Of a stretch of 64,000 nucleotides of DNA, positions 53,804-63,153 are shown piece by piece; positions within the stretch are counted from its first letter, which is position 1; each line of letters opens with the position of its first letter. The notes below the pieces were generated by a model that did not search any database, was not told the origin of the DNA, and saw nothing but the letters and a program-made list of their open reading frames with translations. This stretch comes from Thermococcus sp. 18S1 (lineage in GTDB: Archaea > Methanobacteriota_B > Thermococci > Thermococcales > Thermococcaceae): assembly GCF_012027645.1 (NCBI RefSeq), contig NZ_SNUU01000001.1:806001-870000 (forward strand). The letters run 5' to 3'. The position numbers and the translations under genes are program-made.

Positions 53804-55558
53804 TTATCCCATTATCTGTGTTGTGCCTGAGTTATAAATAATGTCCTCATTAACAACCAGTGTTTTCATTTCAGGACTGGTAGAATCCGAAATAGGGTTA
53901 TAAAGTTTCATCCCCCAACGGGGGCCTAACCAGAACGAATTTGTTACAACAAACTTTCTTCTCAATATAAAACAGAAATTTTTCTCCTCAGTAATCTCAC
54001 TGAAATCCTTCGGAAATTCGGCAGTTAGTACCCATCCAAAACTAGATAGTTTTGGTGTACTGGCTGGAATCTCGTTAATTTTTGTCCATAACAATGAATT
54101 TAGTGATGATATATAATCCCAGTCCGAAGCAACTGGAGAGGTAACCTTATCAAGAACAAAAAGCCCTGCGGTTAACTCTGAATCATACCATCCAGTCCGT
54201 GTGGAATATCCTTTTATAAGTGGGTTATCATCATTTGACACTGATGCAGTAAACATCAGGTAGGACATGATGACAATTGCTATTACTGATGCTAAAAACA
54301 TCTTTCTACGTCTTTTGTATATTGAACTTGACACTGTCGTTACAAAGATGCCACCAAGGACCTCACCATAATACCAGAACCTGTGGGCGATTCCAGCCCA
54401 CGAAGGTAGAAGAAATGAAAACGACATTGCAAGGGTCCAAAAGCTGACGCCTGTGTAAGAAATTCTAGCAATAATGTTCCAATTTGTGCCTTTTATTGTT
54501 TTGAGATTTTCTGAAAGATGCCAAATAAACATTAGAATTCCCAAGCCAACTAATCCAAAATACACCAGCATTCCAATCCTGGAGAGTATAATAGTCTCTA
54601 GAGGGATTTGAACTTTCTGAGGGTAATTTTCAACGATCTCTATGCCAACAAAAAACCCCCTAACAAGCATTGTGAACGATTTTAGATACATCTGAGATAT
54701 CAGGCCCCAAACAAGCAATGCTATTATCCATGAGATTCCAAAGAGCATTGAAAAGTGTCTAATGACGTGTCTTTCCCTGCAAAAAATAAGGAGCGTAGCG
54801 ATTATAATTAGGATCTCAGTAATCACAAAGCCATAGCTCAAGGTGTGCATAAAAGCCAGACCAAAAAACAGGAGCATTAAAACAAGATAGCTTTCAAGTC
54901 TTCTATTTTTGTCACTCTCCCTAATGAGAATCAACAAGACTAGGAATGCTATGGCTACCCCGGTAGAATTTGGGACTATGTTCCTTCCCATCATATCTAA
55001 AACATTATCTGAAATCCCTATTAACAACAGAGGAAGCATTGAGAATTTCTTGAGTTCCCACACCCGTGTGGAAAAAATATATGCGGTTATGATAACTAAT
55101 ATAAATGAAACAAAGCCCAAAAAATAGGCGCTCCACTTATATGATAGTGTGCTCGTTTCCATAAGGTATATGATAGTCAAGTGAAAGTTGGGAAGCCAAA
55201 CGTATGGAATTTTAATAGATTGATAGTCTGGAATGTGGTGGTTTTTTATGATCTGTGATATAAGGGCACCATGAGTCCAAGGATCACGACTAAGAACTGT
55301 CTTATAAAGAGCCTGCTGTGTCGATGTAAAAGAAAGGGTAATTATAAGTATCTCAAGAAAAATAACGACCTTCATGAACCTGTTAAGCTTGGGTGTTGGT
55401 ACTTGAAAGGCTACCACACCCACTGCGAGGGAGAGAAGATAAAAATACAGATTTGGACGAACGTAAGGATTTGGCCTTCTATAATAGACCATATTTGAGA
55501 CGATTATTATTAGCGAAAACACTACAACAGAAATCACGAATTTTCTATTGGGTTTCAT
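53804..55558 (-). CDS. Polytopic membrane protein, GT-C or O-antigen polymerase-like
   Basis: 584 residues from the ATG at 55558, with AGGTG upstream; the longer frame to 55627 lies inside the preceding GT4 gene. About 11-12 membrane segments, an early loop with RDPWTHGALISQIIKNHHIPD (the acidic/His pattern of GT-C loop 1, quoted core RDPWTHGALI), then an extracytoplasmic C-terminal domain of about 150 residues. It likely adds a sugar from a polyprenyl carrier or polymerises glycan units. AT-rich. Confidence 0.7.
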   Translation of the reverse strand: MKPNRKFVISVVVFSLIIIVSNMVYYRRPNPYVRPNLYFYLLSLAVGVVAFQVPTPKLNRFMKVVIFLEILIITLSFTSTQQALYKTVLSRDPWTHGALISQIIKNHHIPDYQSIKIPYVWLPNFHLTIIYLMETSTLSYKWSAYFLGFVSFILVIITAYIFSTRVWELKKFSMLPLLLIGISDNVLDMMGRNIVPNSTGVAIAFLVLLILIRESDKNRRLESYLVLMLLFFGLAFMHTLSYGFVITEILIIIATLLIFCRERHVIRHFSMLFGISWIIALLVWGLISQMYLKSFTMLVRGFFVGIEIVENYPQKVQIPLETIILSRIGMLVYFGLVGLGILMFIWHLSENLKTIKGTNWNIIARISYTGVSFWTLAMSFSFLLPSWAGIAHRFWYYGEVLGGIFVTTVSSSIYKRRRKMFLASVIAIVIMSYLMFTASVSNDDNPLIKGYSTRTGWYDSELTAGLFVLDKVTSPVASDWDYISSLNSLLWTKINEIPASTPKLSSFGWVLTAEFPKDFSEITEEKNFCFILRRKFVVTNSFWLGPRWGMKLYNPISDSTSPEMKTLVVNEDIIYNSGTTQIMG

Positions 55559-56642
55559 TATCCAACACCTGTCTATAAATTTTAAGCGTCTCTCTTGCAA
55601 TATTCTCCCACGTGAACTGTTCAGCATACTTTCTTATTTTCTCTCTATTCCACTCCTTGTCTAGGGCAATTAAAATTTTCTCCGCTAGGCACTCTGGATC
55701 CTTTGGTGGACACAGCAGGCCGTAGTCCTCAGAGGTTATTATCTCTGGAACCCCGCCAACGGCAGTCCCAACGAATGGCAAACCGACACCAAGAGCCTCG
55801 AACATTACAGTGGGGTTGCCTTCGCTTAAACTAGGCAATACGAATAGGTCGGCGGCGTTCATCCAGAGGGGAATTTTATTGTGGGGTTTAGCACCGACAA
55901 GCTTTACATAGTTTTCTAAACCTAACTTTTTAATCTGGTTTTCTAGGTCTTTTCTCAGTGGTCCATCTCCGACGATGATAAGCATGACATCATTTCTGGC
56001 TTTCACAATTTTTTTCATAGCTTCAATTAGATACTCATGGCCTTTTACTGGTAAAAGGTTACCAATAGTCACGACTATCTTTTTGTTATAGGGCAGATTG
56101 AGAATTTCTCTACAGTATGTTTTAGAGATTGGGCGGAATAATTCGTTATCAAACCCATTAAACACGAGTTTGACCCTGTGGGTTATTAAATGAACATCAA
56201 TAACATCTCTCAGATTTTTGATTTGTTTGTCTGATACTACAAAGAAAATTCGGGAATTCTTAATGACAATTTGGAATATCCGTCTGTATTTATTTATAAA
56301 CGCTTTATCTGATCTGTAATGAAAGGTAACAATAAAATTGAGTCCGAGAATCTGGCTCCAAAATGTTCCTACTATCGCGGGGATAAATCCACCCAATGGC
56401 CCAGATGACTGTATATGAACAATATTGAAGTTTTTGGCTGCTGTTAACGATTTAATTGAAAGCCCCCAAGTTCGCTTATATAGCTTGATCAAATTAGAAA
56501 TTATTGCAAGATACTCTCTGCCGGGACTTATATTGTAAACTTCCACTTCAACACCTAACTTTCTGAGGGCCTTTGTAAGTTCTTTGGTATGAGTTGAAAC
56601 ACCCCCGGCCTTTTCAATTGGTCCAACCATGAGAACTTTCAT
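55545..56642 (-). CDS. Glycosyltransferase family 4 (GT-B)
   Basis: 365 residues. MKVLMVGPIEKAGGVSTHT at the N-terminus; donor-binding VTIGNLLPVKGHEYL, VGDGPLRKDLE and LSEGNPTVMFEALGVGLP with the GT4 Glu pair. Overlaps both neighbours (29 bases upstream, 14 downstream), so it is fully embedded in the operon. GGAGGG lies before the ATG inside the upstream gene. The sugar transferred is unknown. Confidence 0.92.
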   Translation of the reverse strand: MKVLMVGPIEKAGGVSTHTKELTKALRKLGVEVEVYNISPGREYLAIISNLIKLYKRTWGLSIKSLTAAKNFNIVHIQSSGPLGGFIPAIVGTFWSQILGLNFIVTFHYRSDKAFINKYRRIFQIVIKNSRIFFVVSDKQIKNLRDVIDVHLITHRVKLVFNGFDNELFRPISKTYCREILNLPYNKKIVVTIGNLLPVKGHEYLIEAMKKIVKARNDVMLIIVGDGPLRKDLENQIKKLGLENYVKLVGAKPHNKIPLWMNAADLFVLPSLSEGNPTVMFEALGVGLPFVGTAVGGVPEIITSEDYGLLCPPKDPECLAEKILIALDKEWNREKIRKYAEQFTWENIARETLKIYRQVLDNETQ

Positions 56643-57837
56643 TGTTATTTCCCTCCATGAATATCAACGTGCTTAATGCCAACATCATCCATGCTTGGGC
56701 CCATCTCATGTAGGAAATCTTATTGACGAAACCAGGCCATTTGTGAGTATAAAAATACCCACTTGAATCCTGCATGTTCTTGATAGTCCATTCCGCTATT
56801 CTTTCAGCAAAATTTAGGTATTTAGGATTATCAAAGGCTTTGTAGAGCTTTGAGAAGGTTATTATTCCTTGGGCTTGATTGTGAATATCGATAGGATACT
56901 TTATTGGGTACCTGTAATAAGACCATCCCTCCGCAGAAAACTGCTTGTTCATGTAAAAGCTCACTCCTAATTCTATTGACTTTAAAGTCTCTTTTCTTAG
57001 CTGCTCGTTTTGAATATATGACAGAAACGCAATAAGCCCATCTAGTATGAAGCCTTGATGGTAGTCAATTTGCCAGTAATAAATGTTTGAGCCAGTGTAT
57101 ATGGAATATGGCCAGGCACCATCTTCTCTTTGATGCTTTAATAAGAGTTCTACCACTTTTTCGCCAAGTCCAATGAAATATAAGCTAGGGATATGTCTTA
57201 CTAAAGATGCAATAGTCTCGAGAGCCAGTGCTGAGATGTTGAAAACAACCTTGCCTTTTTCTTCGGGAGTATATTTAAAGTAGACCTCATTCTGAGATGT
57301 TCCTAGTAACTCATTCACTAAAAAGTCTACACCTCTACGAGCAAGGCGTAGGTATTTTCTCTTCCCGAGAACTTCGTAAGCTGTTACAAAAGACTTCGTA
57401 GTTTCTGTAACACATATGATATCGGGTATTGAAACCGACAAATAATGTTTGGGGGAGATATAAGGGAAATAATAACTGGCACAGGAGAATTTATTTTTAT
57501 CATTGCTTATATTCTGGCTCTCTAGTATTCTTAAGAGTACTTTTGCTTCAAGTTTAAAATCTTCATCGTTAGTTATAGAATACAAATAGAGATATGCCCT
57601 TGAAAATAAAGCAAGTGCCTTATTAGCGCGCCCCTTTTGAATTCCAAAAAGAGGGCGGAGGTTAACGGGGGAATATAAGTTCAGCTGAATCATGGCGATA
57701 TTAAGCACACTTTTGTTTGCTAGTCTCTGGGAGATATCTCCACTAAGACCATCGTAAGGATCCCAGCCTAGGTACTTTTCTCTTTTTACCCATGAGTATA
57801 GGGAAGCAAGGGAATCCCAGACTATTTGAGTATCCAT
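56614..57837 (-). CDS. Alpha/alpha-barrel-like protein of the glycan operon
   Basis: 407 residues from the ATG at 57837, two bases after the upstream stop with GGGGATT as ribosome site. Regularly spaced helices with aromatic-rich turns (DGAWPYSIY, WQIDYHQGFILDGLIAFL, WSYYRYP, DIHNQAQGII, YMRWAQAWMMLAL) match six-hairpin folds such as terpenoid-cyclase-like, N-acylglucosamine-epimerase-like or unsaturated glucuronyl hydrolases. The WxxDxHQG and RWAQAW pieces could form a sugar-binding cleft. No signal peptide. The exact reaction is not assigned. Confidence 0.7.
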   Translation of the reverse strand: MDTQIVWDSLASLYSWVKREKYLGWDPYDGLSGDISQRLANKSVLNIAMIQLNLYSPVNLRPLFGIQKGRANKALALFSRAYLYLYSITNDEDFKLEAKVLLRILESQNISNDKNKFSCASYYFPYISPKHYLSVSIPDIICVTETTKSFVTAYEVLGKRKYLRLARRGVDFLVNELLGTSQNEVYFKYTPEEKGKVVFNISALALETIASLVRHIPSLYFIGLGEKVVELLLKHQREDGAWPYSIYTGSNIYYWQIDYHQGFILDGLIAFLSYIQNEQLRKETLKSIELGVSFYMNKQFSAEGWSYYRYPIKYPIDIHNQAQGIITFSKLYKAFDNPKYLNFAERIAEWTIKNMQDSSGYFYTHKWPGFVNKISYMRWAQAWMMLALSTLIFMEGNNNESSHGWTN

Positions 57838-57838
57838 A

Positions 57839-58864
57839 TTAATCCCCAATGATCTCTTGTATATTGTGGATCACATGCTTTCTTACTTGTTGAGCTTTTT
57901 CAAACTCTCCCTCTCGTTTTTTATCCCAGCTATTCACTATGTACTCAACGATTTCCTCCGGTTCTCTTGAATGCATCATTTTTCCCCTTTTAACCAGATC
58001 TTTGTCCACTGCAAGCAATCTCCCTCCTGGGAAGAATGATACCGCAGGAACCCCTATAACCGCTGCTTCTCTGGCCATTGTTCCAGAGCCTGTCAGGGTC
58101 GCTTTTGAGTAATAAATTAGATTAAGCCCATCCAACGCTTTTGGGGGAATGTAAACGTTCTTGAATCCTTTGGCAAGCTTCCTTTCCTCATCATTTCTGG
58201 GTAGATATATCACGTTTATGCCTTCTTTTTCAAAAAGTCTCATCAACTCTGGAACTAGTGACTTGTTGTGGAGCACGTATAAAGATGTCAGAGACTCGGG
58301 CCTTACTACAATGTACTCTTTGAATGGGAGATTTTGCACGAAGTTTGGATTTGGCTCAAAATCTGCTATATATAGGTGTTCTTTGTAGCCAGGGTACGTG
58401 ATAACGTTTTTAAAAAACTTCTGAAAAACGTCTTCTGCGGCATTAGGCACTATCACATAATCAGTGAATCTCTCAATATTTGATTCTATTCTCAAGAAGA
58501 TTGATTTTTTCTCGACAAACTTGAGGTCATTGTCCAACATCAGTATAACTTTTGATCTCCTGAGCTTGCTGGTGGGTATGGAAGTCGCGTTTCCAAAATT
58601 TAAAAGGGCCCTGGCTCTTGGAGCTTTAAACAGCAGTAAGAGTGCTCTATTGGCAAAGGATAGTGACTTGAGAAATGGATTGTATCTATCGCTCCCTACT
58701 ACTTCACCAGGCAATCCAAACATTTCCATGAGCTCTACTGTTTCGCCTCTCTTGAATCCTGTGATATATATTGAGTATCCATTTAGCTCACTAACTATTG
58801 CTCTAGCAATGTGTACTTGGGGTGTATTCGAGATGTCAATCCATAAATCATACTTCCTTCCCAT
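57839..58864 (-). CDS. DUF354 protein (GT-B-like, UDP-GlcNAc 2-epimerase-related fold)
   Basis: 341 residues from the ATG at 58864, with AAGGTGC upstream. It begins YDLWIDISNTPQVHIARAIV, the DUF354 N-terminal signature (DI..TPH-like). The C-terminal part has TGSGTMAREAAVIGVPAVSFFPG, which corresponds to the nucleotide-sugar-binding loop of WecB/MurG-like proteins. Candidate roles are sugar transfer or C2 epimerisation of the diacetamido sugar made by the neighbouring enzymes. It overlaps the dehydrogenase gene by 17 bases. Confidence 0.82.
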   Translation of the reverse strand: MGRKYDLWIDISNTPQVHIARAIVSELNGYSIYITGFKRGETVELMEMFGLPGEVVGSDRYNPFLKSLSFANRALLLLFKAPRARALLNFGNATSIPTSKLRRSKVILMLDNDLKFVEKKSIFLRIESNIERFTDYVIVPNAAEDVFQKFFKNVITYPGYKEHLYIADFEPNPNFVQNLPFKEYIVVRPESLTSLYVLHNKSLVPELMRLFEKEGINVIYLPRNDEERKLAKGFKNVYIPPKALDGLNLIYYSKATLTGSGTMAREAAVIGVPAVSFFPGGRLLAVDKDLVKRGKMMHSREPEEIVEYIVNSWDKKREGEFEKAQQVRKHVIHNIQEIIGD

Positions 58865-60101
58865 TTCCAAGCACCTTCACTTTAAATCCTGCTTTTTTCC
58901 ATTTGTCATGATTTAAGATATTTCTTGTATCAACCACTATTTTGTTTCTCATGAGCTTTCCGACAGGTTCGGGATCAAGATACTTGAAAATTTCATGATC
59001 TGTTACCACAACTATACAATCGCTGTCTTTAACTGCGTCTTCTAAGTCTAGCAGAGGGTATTCGAAGTCTTTTACAACTGGATCATACACTCTAATATTT
59101 ATTCCTTCATTTTCAGCGAGTTTGATTATCCTCAGTGCGGGAGTTTCCCTTGTATCATCAACGTTTCCCTTATACGCGACTCCAAAGATTGTGATGGTGG
59201 GATACTTGATGTCTTTCAGGATCTTCTTTACTTTCTTCACGACATAGTTGGGCATTGTGTCGTTAGTATATCTGGCCATGGCTATGAGTTTGCCGTTTGA
59301 AGAATTCTGAATCACAAACCAGGGATCAATAGAGATGCAATGTCCGCCGACCCCGGGACCTGGCTTATGAAGATGTACTCTCGGATGTTTATTGGCTAGT
59401 TCAATGGCTTCCCATATATTTATGTGATATTCCTCAGCTATCTGGGCAAGTTCATTCACTAGGGCGATGTTAACGTCTCTGTATGTGTTTTCTATTAATT
59501 TCACGAACTCTGCAGTAGTAGCATCTGTGATGTAGAGTTTCCCCTTTACAAAAGATCTATAGAGTCTTTTGGTTAATTCAGCAGATTTTTTATTTATGCC
59601 CCCTACTACCCTATCATTGTGTACCATCTCGTATATAGTTTTTCCAGGTATGGCTCTCTCTGGACAATGAGCGACATAAAAATCATATCCCGCTTTTAAT
59701 CTGCTTTTCTCTAAGATTGGAACTACTAGTTTTTCAGTTGTGAGAGGGGGTACGGTTGACTCAAGTATTACTAGGTCTCCCTCTTTTAAATGGGGATATA
59801 TCATCTCAGCTGCTGAGCGGACGTATATTAAGTCCGCAGTTTTTGTGTGAGAGTCGGCAGGAGTCGGAACTGCAATTAAAAATACATCACTTGGCTCTAC
59901 TTTTGTAGTTGCTCTAAATTTTTTTTGCGCCTTTTCGAAGAGTTCATCTAGTCCAGGTTCCTGAAATGGCAACATACCCTGATTTAGCATGTTTACTTTT
60001 TCTGAATCTATATCAACACCAATTACATCATATCCTGCTGACGCGAAAAGTAATGCCGTTGGAAGTCCAATATATCCAAGCCCAAGGACTGAAATTTTCA
60101 T
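58848..60101 (-). CDS. UDP-N-acetyl-hexosamine 6-dehydrogenase (WecC/WbpA family)
   Basis: 417 residues. N-terminal NAD Rossmann motif GLGYIGLPTA at 7-16, ESTVPPLTT, central ENTYRDVNIALVNELAQ, and the catalytic-Cys signature GPGVGGHCISIDPWF (Cys near residue 256), followed by the UDP-binding domain GVAYKGNVDDTRETPA. It oxidises C6 of UDP-GlcNAc or UDP-ManNAc to the uronate. With the oxidoreductase, aminotransferase and acetyltransferase of this operon it fits the WbpA step. The ATG overlaps the upstream GT2 stop by four bases. Confidence 0.93.
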   Translation of the reverse strand: MKISVLGLGYIGLPTALLFASAGYDVIGVDIDSEKVNMLNQGMLPFQEPGLDELFEKAQKKFRATTKVEPSDVFLIAVPTPADSHTKTADLIYVRSAAEMIYPHLKEGDLVILESTVPPLTTEKLVVPILEKSRLKAGYDFYVAHCPERAIPGKTIYEMVHNDRVVGGINKKSAELTKRLYRSFVKGKLYITDATTAEFVKLIENTYRDVNIALVNELAQIAEEYHINIWEAIELANKHPRVHLHKPGPGVGGHCISIDPWFVIQNSSNGKLIAMARYTNDTMPNYVVKKVKKILKDIKYPTITIFGVAYKGNVDDTRETPALRIIKLAENEGINIRVYDPVVKDFEYPLLDLEDAVKDSDCIVVVTDHEIFKYLDPEPVGKLMRNKIVVDTRNILNHDKWKKAGFKVKVLGNGKEV

Positions 60102-61039
60102 TTGGCTTCCCCCCCGTGAGTGGTTATGGTTGATACTGGAGAGTCTGATAATGTGTTATTCTTAGCTTCCAATATACAAGCGGAGATAAATAGGGCTAGT
60201 CCTGCAATACACATGAGGATGGAATTTGAAATAACTAGTGAACTTGGGATTGAGGCTATAATTAACAGGAACCCCGTTAAGTATAAGAATCCGATGGCTT
60301 TGAAGTTTTGGATGTATTGAATCCATATTCTATTTAAAAAGGACGTTAATAAAAACCAGCTCGTGTTGACAATAAATTTTCCATATCTGAGTTTAGATGA
60401 TTCTCCAACTTTGTATCTAATACGGACTGGGACGTTTATTGCTTTCAATCCAGCCAGACTAGCTTTAATCAGGAGGTCATTTTCAAATGCGTATCCTTGA
60501 TAAAGAGATTCCAAGTCAATCCTCTTTAGGGCTTTAGTTGATATAGCTACATAGCCATTTTGGGGATCAGAAATATGCCAGTATCCAGAAGCAATTTTTG
60601 TAAGCCAATCTAACAAAAATGTTCCAAATCTCCTCCAAAGAGGCATCCTTAGTTCGTAATCCTTTCTAAGAAATCTGTTTCCCTTAGTAAAATCAATATC
60701 TCTTTCAATAATGGGATCCAGGAGTGCTGGCAAATCTTTTGGTTCCATCTGGTTGTCTCCAGCCATAACTACTAGAATATCCATTCCTTCCTCGATGCCC
60801 TTTTTGTATCCAGTAATTATTGCACCACCAACCCCCTTGTTTGTTTCATGTTTGATCAGAGTTACCCGGGTATCTTTTTTCATTATCTTTTGGACAACCT
60901 GAGACGTGTTATCTGTAGAAGCATCGTCTATGACATATATTCTGTCTACGTAATCGGGTATTCCAGATAGTGTCTTTTCAATTAGCTTTTCTTCGTTATA
61001 TGCTGGCACTACTACCCCTATTTTGTGACCTTTATACAT
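60098..61039 (-). CDS. Glycosyltransferase family 2 with C-terminal membrane segments
   Basis: 313 residues from the ATG at 61039 (GGGAGGT upstream; an ATG at 61069 overlapping the previous stop would add ten). GT2 core: IGVVVPAYNEEKLIEKT, YVIDDASTDNT with DDxSxD, VMAGDNQMEP as the DxD-equivalent region. Two membrane segments follow from about residue 230. Related to dolichol-phosphate-sugar synthases, so it may charge the lipid carrier that starts this glycan. AT-rich. Confidence 0.9.
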   Translation of the reverse strand: MYKGHKIGVVVPAYNEEKLIEKTLSGIPDYVDRIYVIDDASTDNTSQVVQKIMKKDTRVTLIKHETNKGVGGAIITGYKKGIEEGMDILVVMAGDNQMEPKDLPALLDPIIERDIDFTKGNRFLRKDYELRMPLWRRFGTFLLDWLTKIASGYWHISDPQNGYVAISTKALKRIDLESLYQGYAFENDLLIKASLAGLKAINVPVRIRYKVGESSKLRYGKFIVNTSWFLLTSFLNRIWIQYIQNFKAIGFLYLTGFLLIIASIPSSLVISNSILMCIAGLALFISACILEAKNNTLSDSPVSTITTHGGEAK

Positions 61040-61065
61040 TAAATTACCTCCCCTCCATAGACTCT

Positions 61066-62016
61066 TCATTCAATGTTCACGGCTTCGTCTTTTTGAGCGC
61101 TTTCTAATGCTTTAATTGCAACTTTTAGAGCATACAAACCATCCTCTCCAGTTACTAATGGTTGACTTTTCCTCTCGACGCATTCAATAAAATGTTCCAG
61201 CTCGTTTCTTAGTGGCTCCTTCTTTTCTATTTTTGCCTCCATAATCCATTCCTCATTATAAATGACGAATTTCTGAGAAATATAATCTAATTCTGCTATT
61301 CCCTCTGTTCCGACGATTGTTAATTTTCTGACTTTGTGAGGAGTTAGCCAATTGGTCTCAATAATACCACTTTTTCCATTACTGAAACTAAGCATGATAA
61401 GAGAATAGTCTTCTACTTTTGCTGGATGTTTTGCATTTCCTATTTTTGCATAAACTTTTTGGAGCTTCTCCTCGAATAGAAATCTCATAACATCAATATC
61501 ATGAACCGCGAGATCAATTACAACCCCAGTATCTTTTATCTGTGGAGGCATGGGGCCCACACGCTTTGCTGTTATTGTTAGTATCTTTCCGAGTAAAGCA
61601 GTGTTTAAAACCTCCTTTAACTTTAGAACCGCAGGATTGAACCTCTCGATGTGTCCAACCATCAGTGTAACGTCTTTCTCCTCAGCGGCCATGAGTATGG
61701 TTTCTGCGTTCTCGATGGTGTCGGCTATTGGTTTCTCAACAAGAACGCTTGTCCCAGCGTCAATAAACTCTAAAGCAACGTCTTTGTGGAGCGAGGTGGG
61801 AACTGCTATTGTTACCGCGTCTAGTTCTTCCTTGGCTAGCTCTTTGTAATCAGCATAGGGGATTGTATCGAATTTTTTGGCAACTTCTTTAGCTCTCTCA
61901 AAGTTTGCATCTGCAACGCCGACGAGCTCCACCTTCCCATCTCTTGCCAGTTCGGAGTAAACCCTAGCATGATGATACCCCATGTTCCCAACACCAACGA
62001 CTCCAGCCCTGAGCAT
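61066..62016 (-). CDS. Gfo/Idh/MocA oxidoreductase, WbpB/WlbA-like
   Basis: 316 residues. NAD-binding GVVGVGNMGYHHARVYSEL at the N-terminus (core GVGNMGYHH), the EKP motif in VLVEKPIADT near residue 97, and the catalytic GVVIDLAVHDIDVMRF with Lys/His pair expected. In the WbpA/B/E/D pathway this enzyme oxidises C3 of UDP-GlcNAcA to the 3-keto sugar. I prefer the ATG at 62016, four bases after GGTGAT; 62022 is an alternative. Confidence 0.9.
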   Translation of the reverse strand: MLRAGVVGVGNMGYHHARVYSELARDGKVELVGVADANFERAKEVAKKFDTIPYADYKELAKEELDAVTIAVPTSLHKDVALEFIDAGTSVLVEKPIADTIENAETILMAAEEKDVTLMVGHIERFNPAVLKLKEVLNTALLGKILTITAKRVGPMPPQIKDTGVVIDLAVHDIDVMRFLFEEKLQKVYAKIGNAKHPAKVEDYSLIMLSFSNGKSGIIETNWLTPHKVRKLTIVGTEGIAELDYISQKFVIYNEEWIMEAKIEKKEPLRNELEHFIECVERKSQPLVTGEDGLYALKVAIKALESAQKDEAVNIE

Positions 62017-62039
62017 TTTCATCACCGAAATAAATGGGG

Positions 62040-63149
62040 TTAGGAGGCAAGTTCATTGAGGGTCTCCAGTATGTACCCGATATCCTCTTCACTCACGGCA
62101 GGATGCACTGGAAGGCTTAGGACTCTCTTGCTTGCCTCTATCGCGTTTGGACAACAGTCTTTCTCATACCCGAGCTTTTGGAAGAGGGGTTGCCAGTGAA
62201 CGGGCATTGGATAGTGGACGGCCGTACCAATCCCCCGCTCTCTGAGCTTTGTCATCAATTCATCTCTGCTCAGGGAGAATTCATCCTCAACGCGGATGAC
62301 GTACTGGTGGAAGACGTGGTAAACCCTTGGATCGACGTAGGGAGGAGTCAGACCGTTAATCTTCCTAATGCCCTCACTGAGTTTCTCTGCATTCTCGTTT
62401 CGTATCCTGTTCCATTCATCCAGCTTTCTCAGCTGGATGCGACCGATTGCGCCGGCCATGTTGGTGGTTCTCAGATTGTACCCGAGTTCGACGTGGAGGT
62501 ACTTTTCCGCCTGCCCGTGACTCCTGATGAGCTTGGCCCTCCTCGCGAGCTCATCATCGTTCGTAACGACCATTCCTCCCTCGCCGGTCGTCATGTTCTT
62601 CGTTGGGTAGAAGCTGAATGCGGCAATGTGGCCAAAAGTTCCCACTTTCCGCCCCTCGAACTTGGCTCCGTGAGCCTGAGCACAGTCCTCGATGAGGTAG
62701 AGGTTGTAATCCTCGGCGATTTCGGTGAAAACCTTCATGTTGGCTGGCTGACCGTAGAGGTGGACGACTAGAATAGCCTTTGTTTTGTCCGTTATCTTTT
62801 CTAGAACTTCGTTGGGATCAAGGTTGTGGGTTTTTGGGTCGATGTCTGCAAAAACTGGTCTTGCCCCCTGAAAGAGAATTGATGTGGCTGAGGCTATGAA
62901 CGTGAATGGGGTCGTTATCACCTCATCGCCGGGCCCTATTTTGAGGGCCTTTAACGCCACATCCAACGCGGCGGTCCCGTTGGCGACTGCAATGCCATGC
63001 TTGGCGCCAAGATAGTCGGCAAATTCTCTTTCAAAGGCTTCTACTTCCTTTCCGTGGGCCAACATGCCATTCTTCAAAACTTCGGCAACGGCGTTGATTT
63101 CTTCATCCCCTATGAGGGGTTTGGCAATGGGGATGTTCCTCATTTTCAT
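62040..63149 (-). CDS. DegT/DnrJ/EryC1/StrS aminotransferase, WbpE-like
   Basis: 369 residues, PLP enzyme of the sugar aminotransferase family. PLP Lys184 lies in AFSFYPTKNMTTGEGG; phosphate-binding NGTAALDVAL (57-66) and the PLP-ring Asp in YLIEDCAQAHGA are intact. It would aminate the 3-keto group made by the WbpB-like enzyme, with Glu as donor. Both ends of the gene are tightly packed against operon neighbours, and base composition here returns toward the genome average. Confidence 0.94.
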   Translation of the reverse strand: MKMRNIPIAKPLIGDEEINAVAEVLKNGMLAHGKEVEAFEREFADYLGAKHGIAVANGTAALDVALKALKIGPGDEVITTPFTFIASATSILFQGARPVFADIDPKTHNLDPNEVLEKITDKTKAILVVHLYGQPANMKVFTEIAEDYNLYLIEDCAQAHGAKFEGRKVGTFGHIAAFSFYPTKNMTTGEGGMVVTNDDELARRAKLIRSHGQAEKYLHVELGYNLRTTNMAGAIGRIQLRKLDEWNRIRNENAEKLSEGIRKINGLTPPYVDPRVYHVFHQYVIRVEDEFSLSRDELMTKLRERGIGTAVHYPMPVHWQPLFQKLGYEKDCCPNAIEASKRVLSLPVHPAVSEEDIGYILETLNELAS

Positions 63150-63153
63150 CGCC

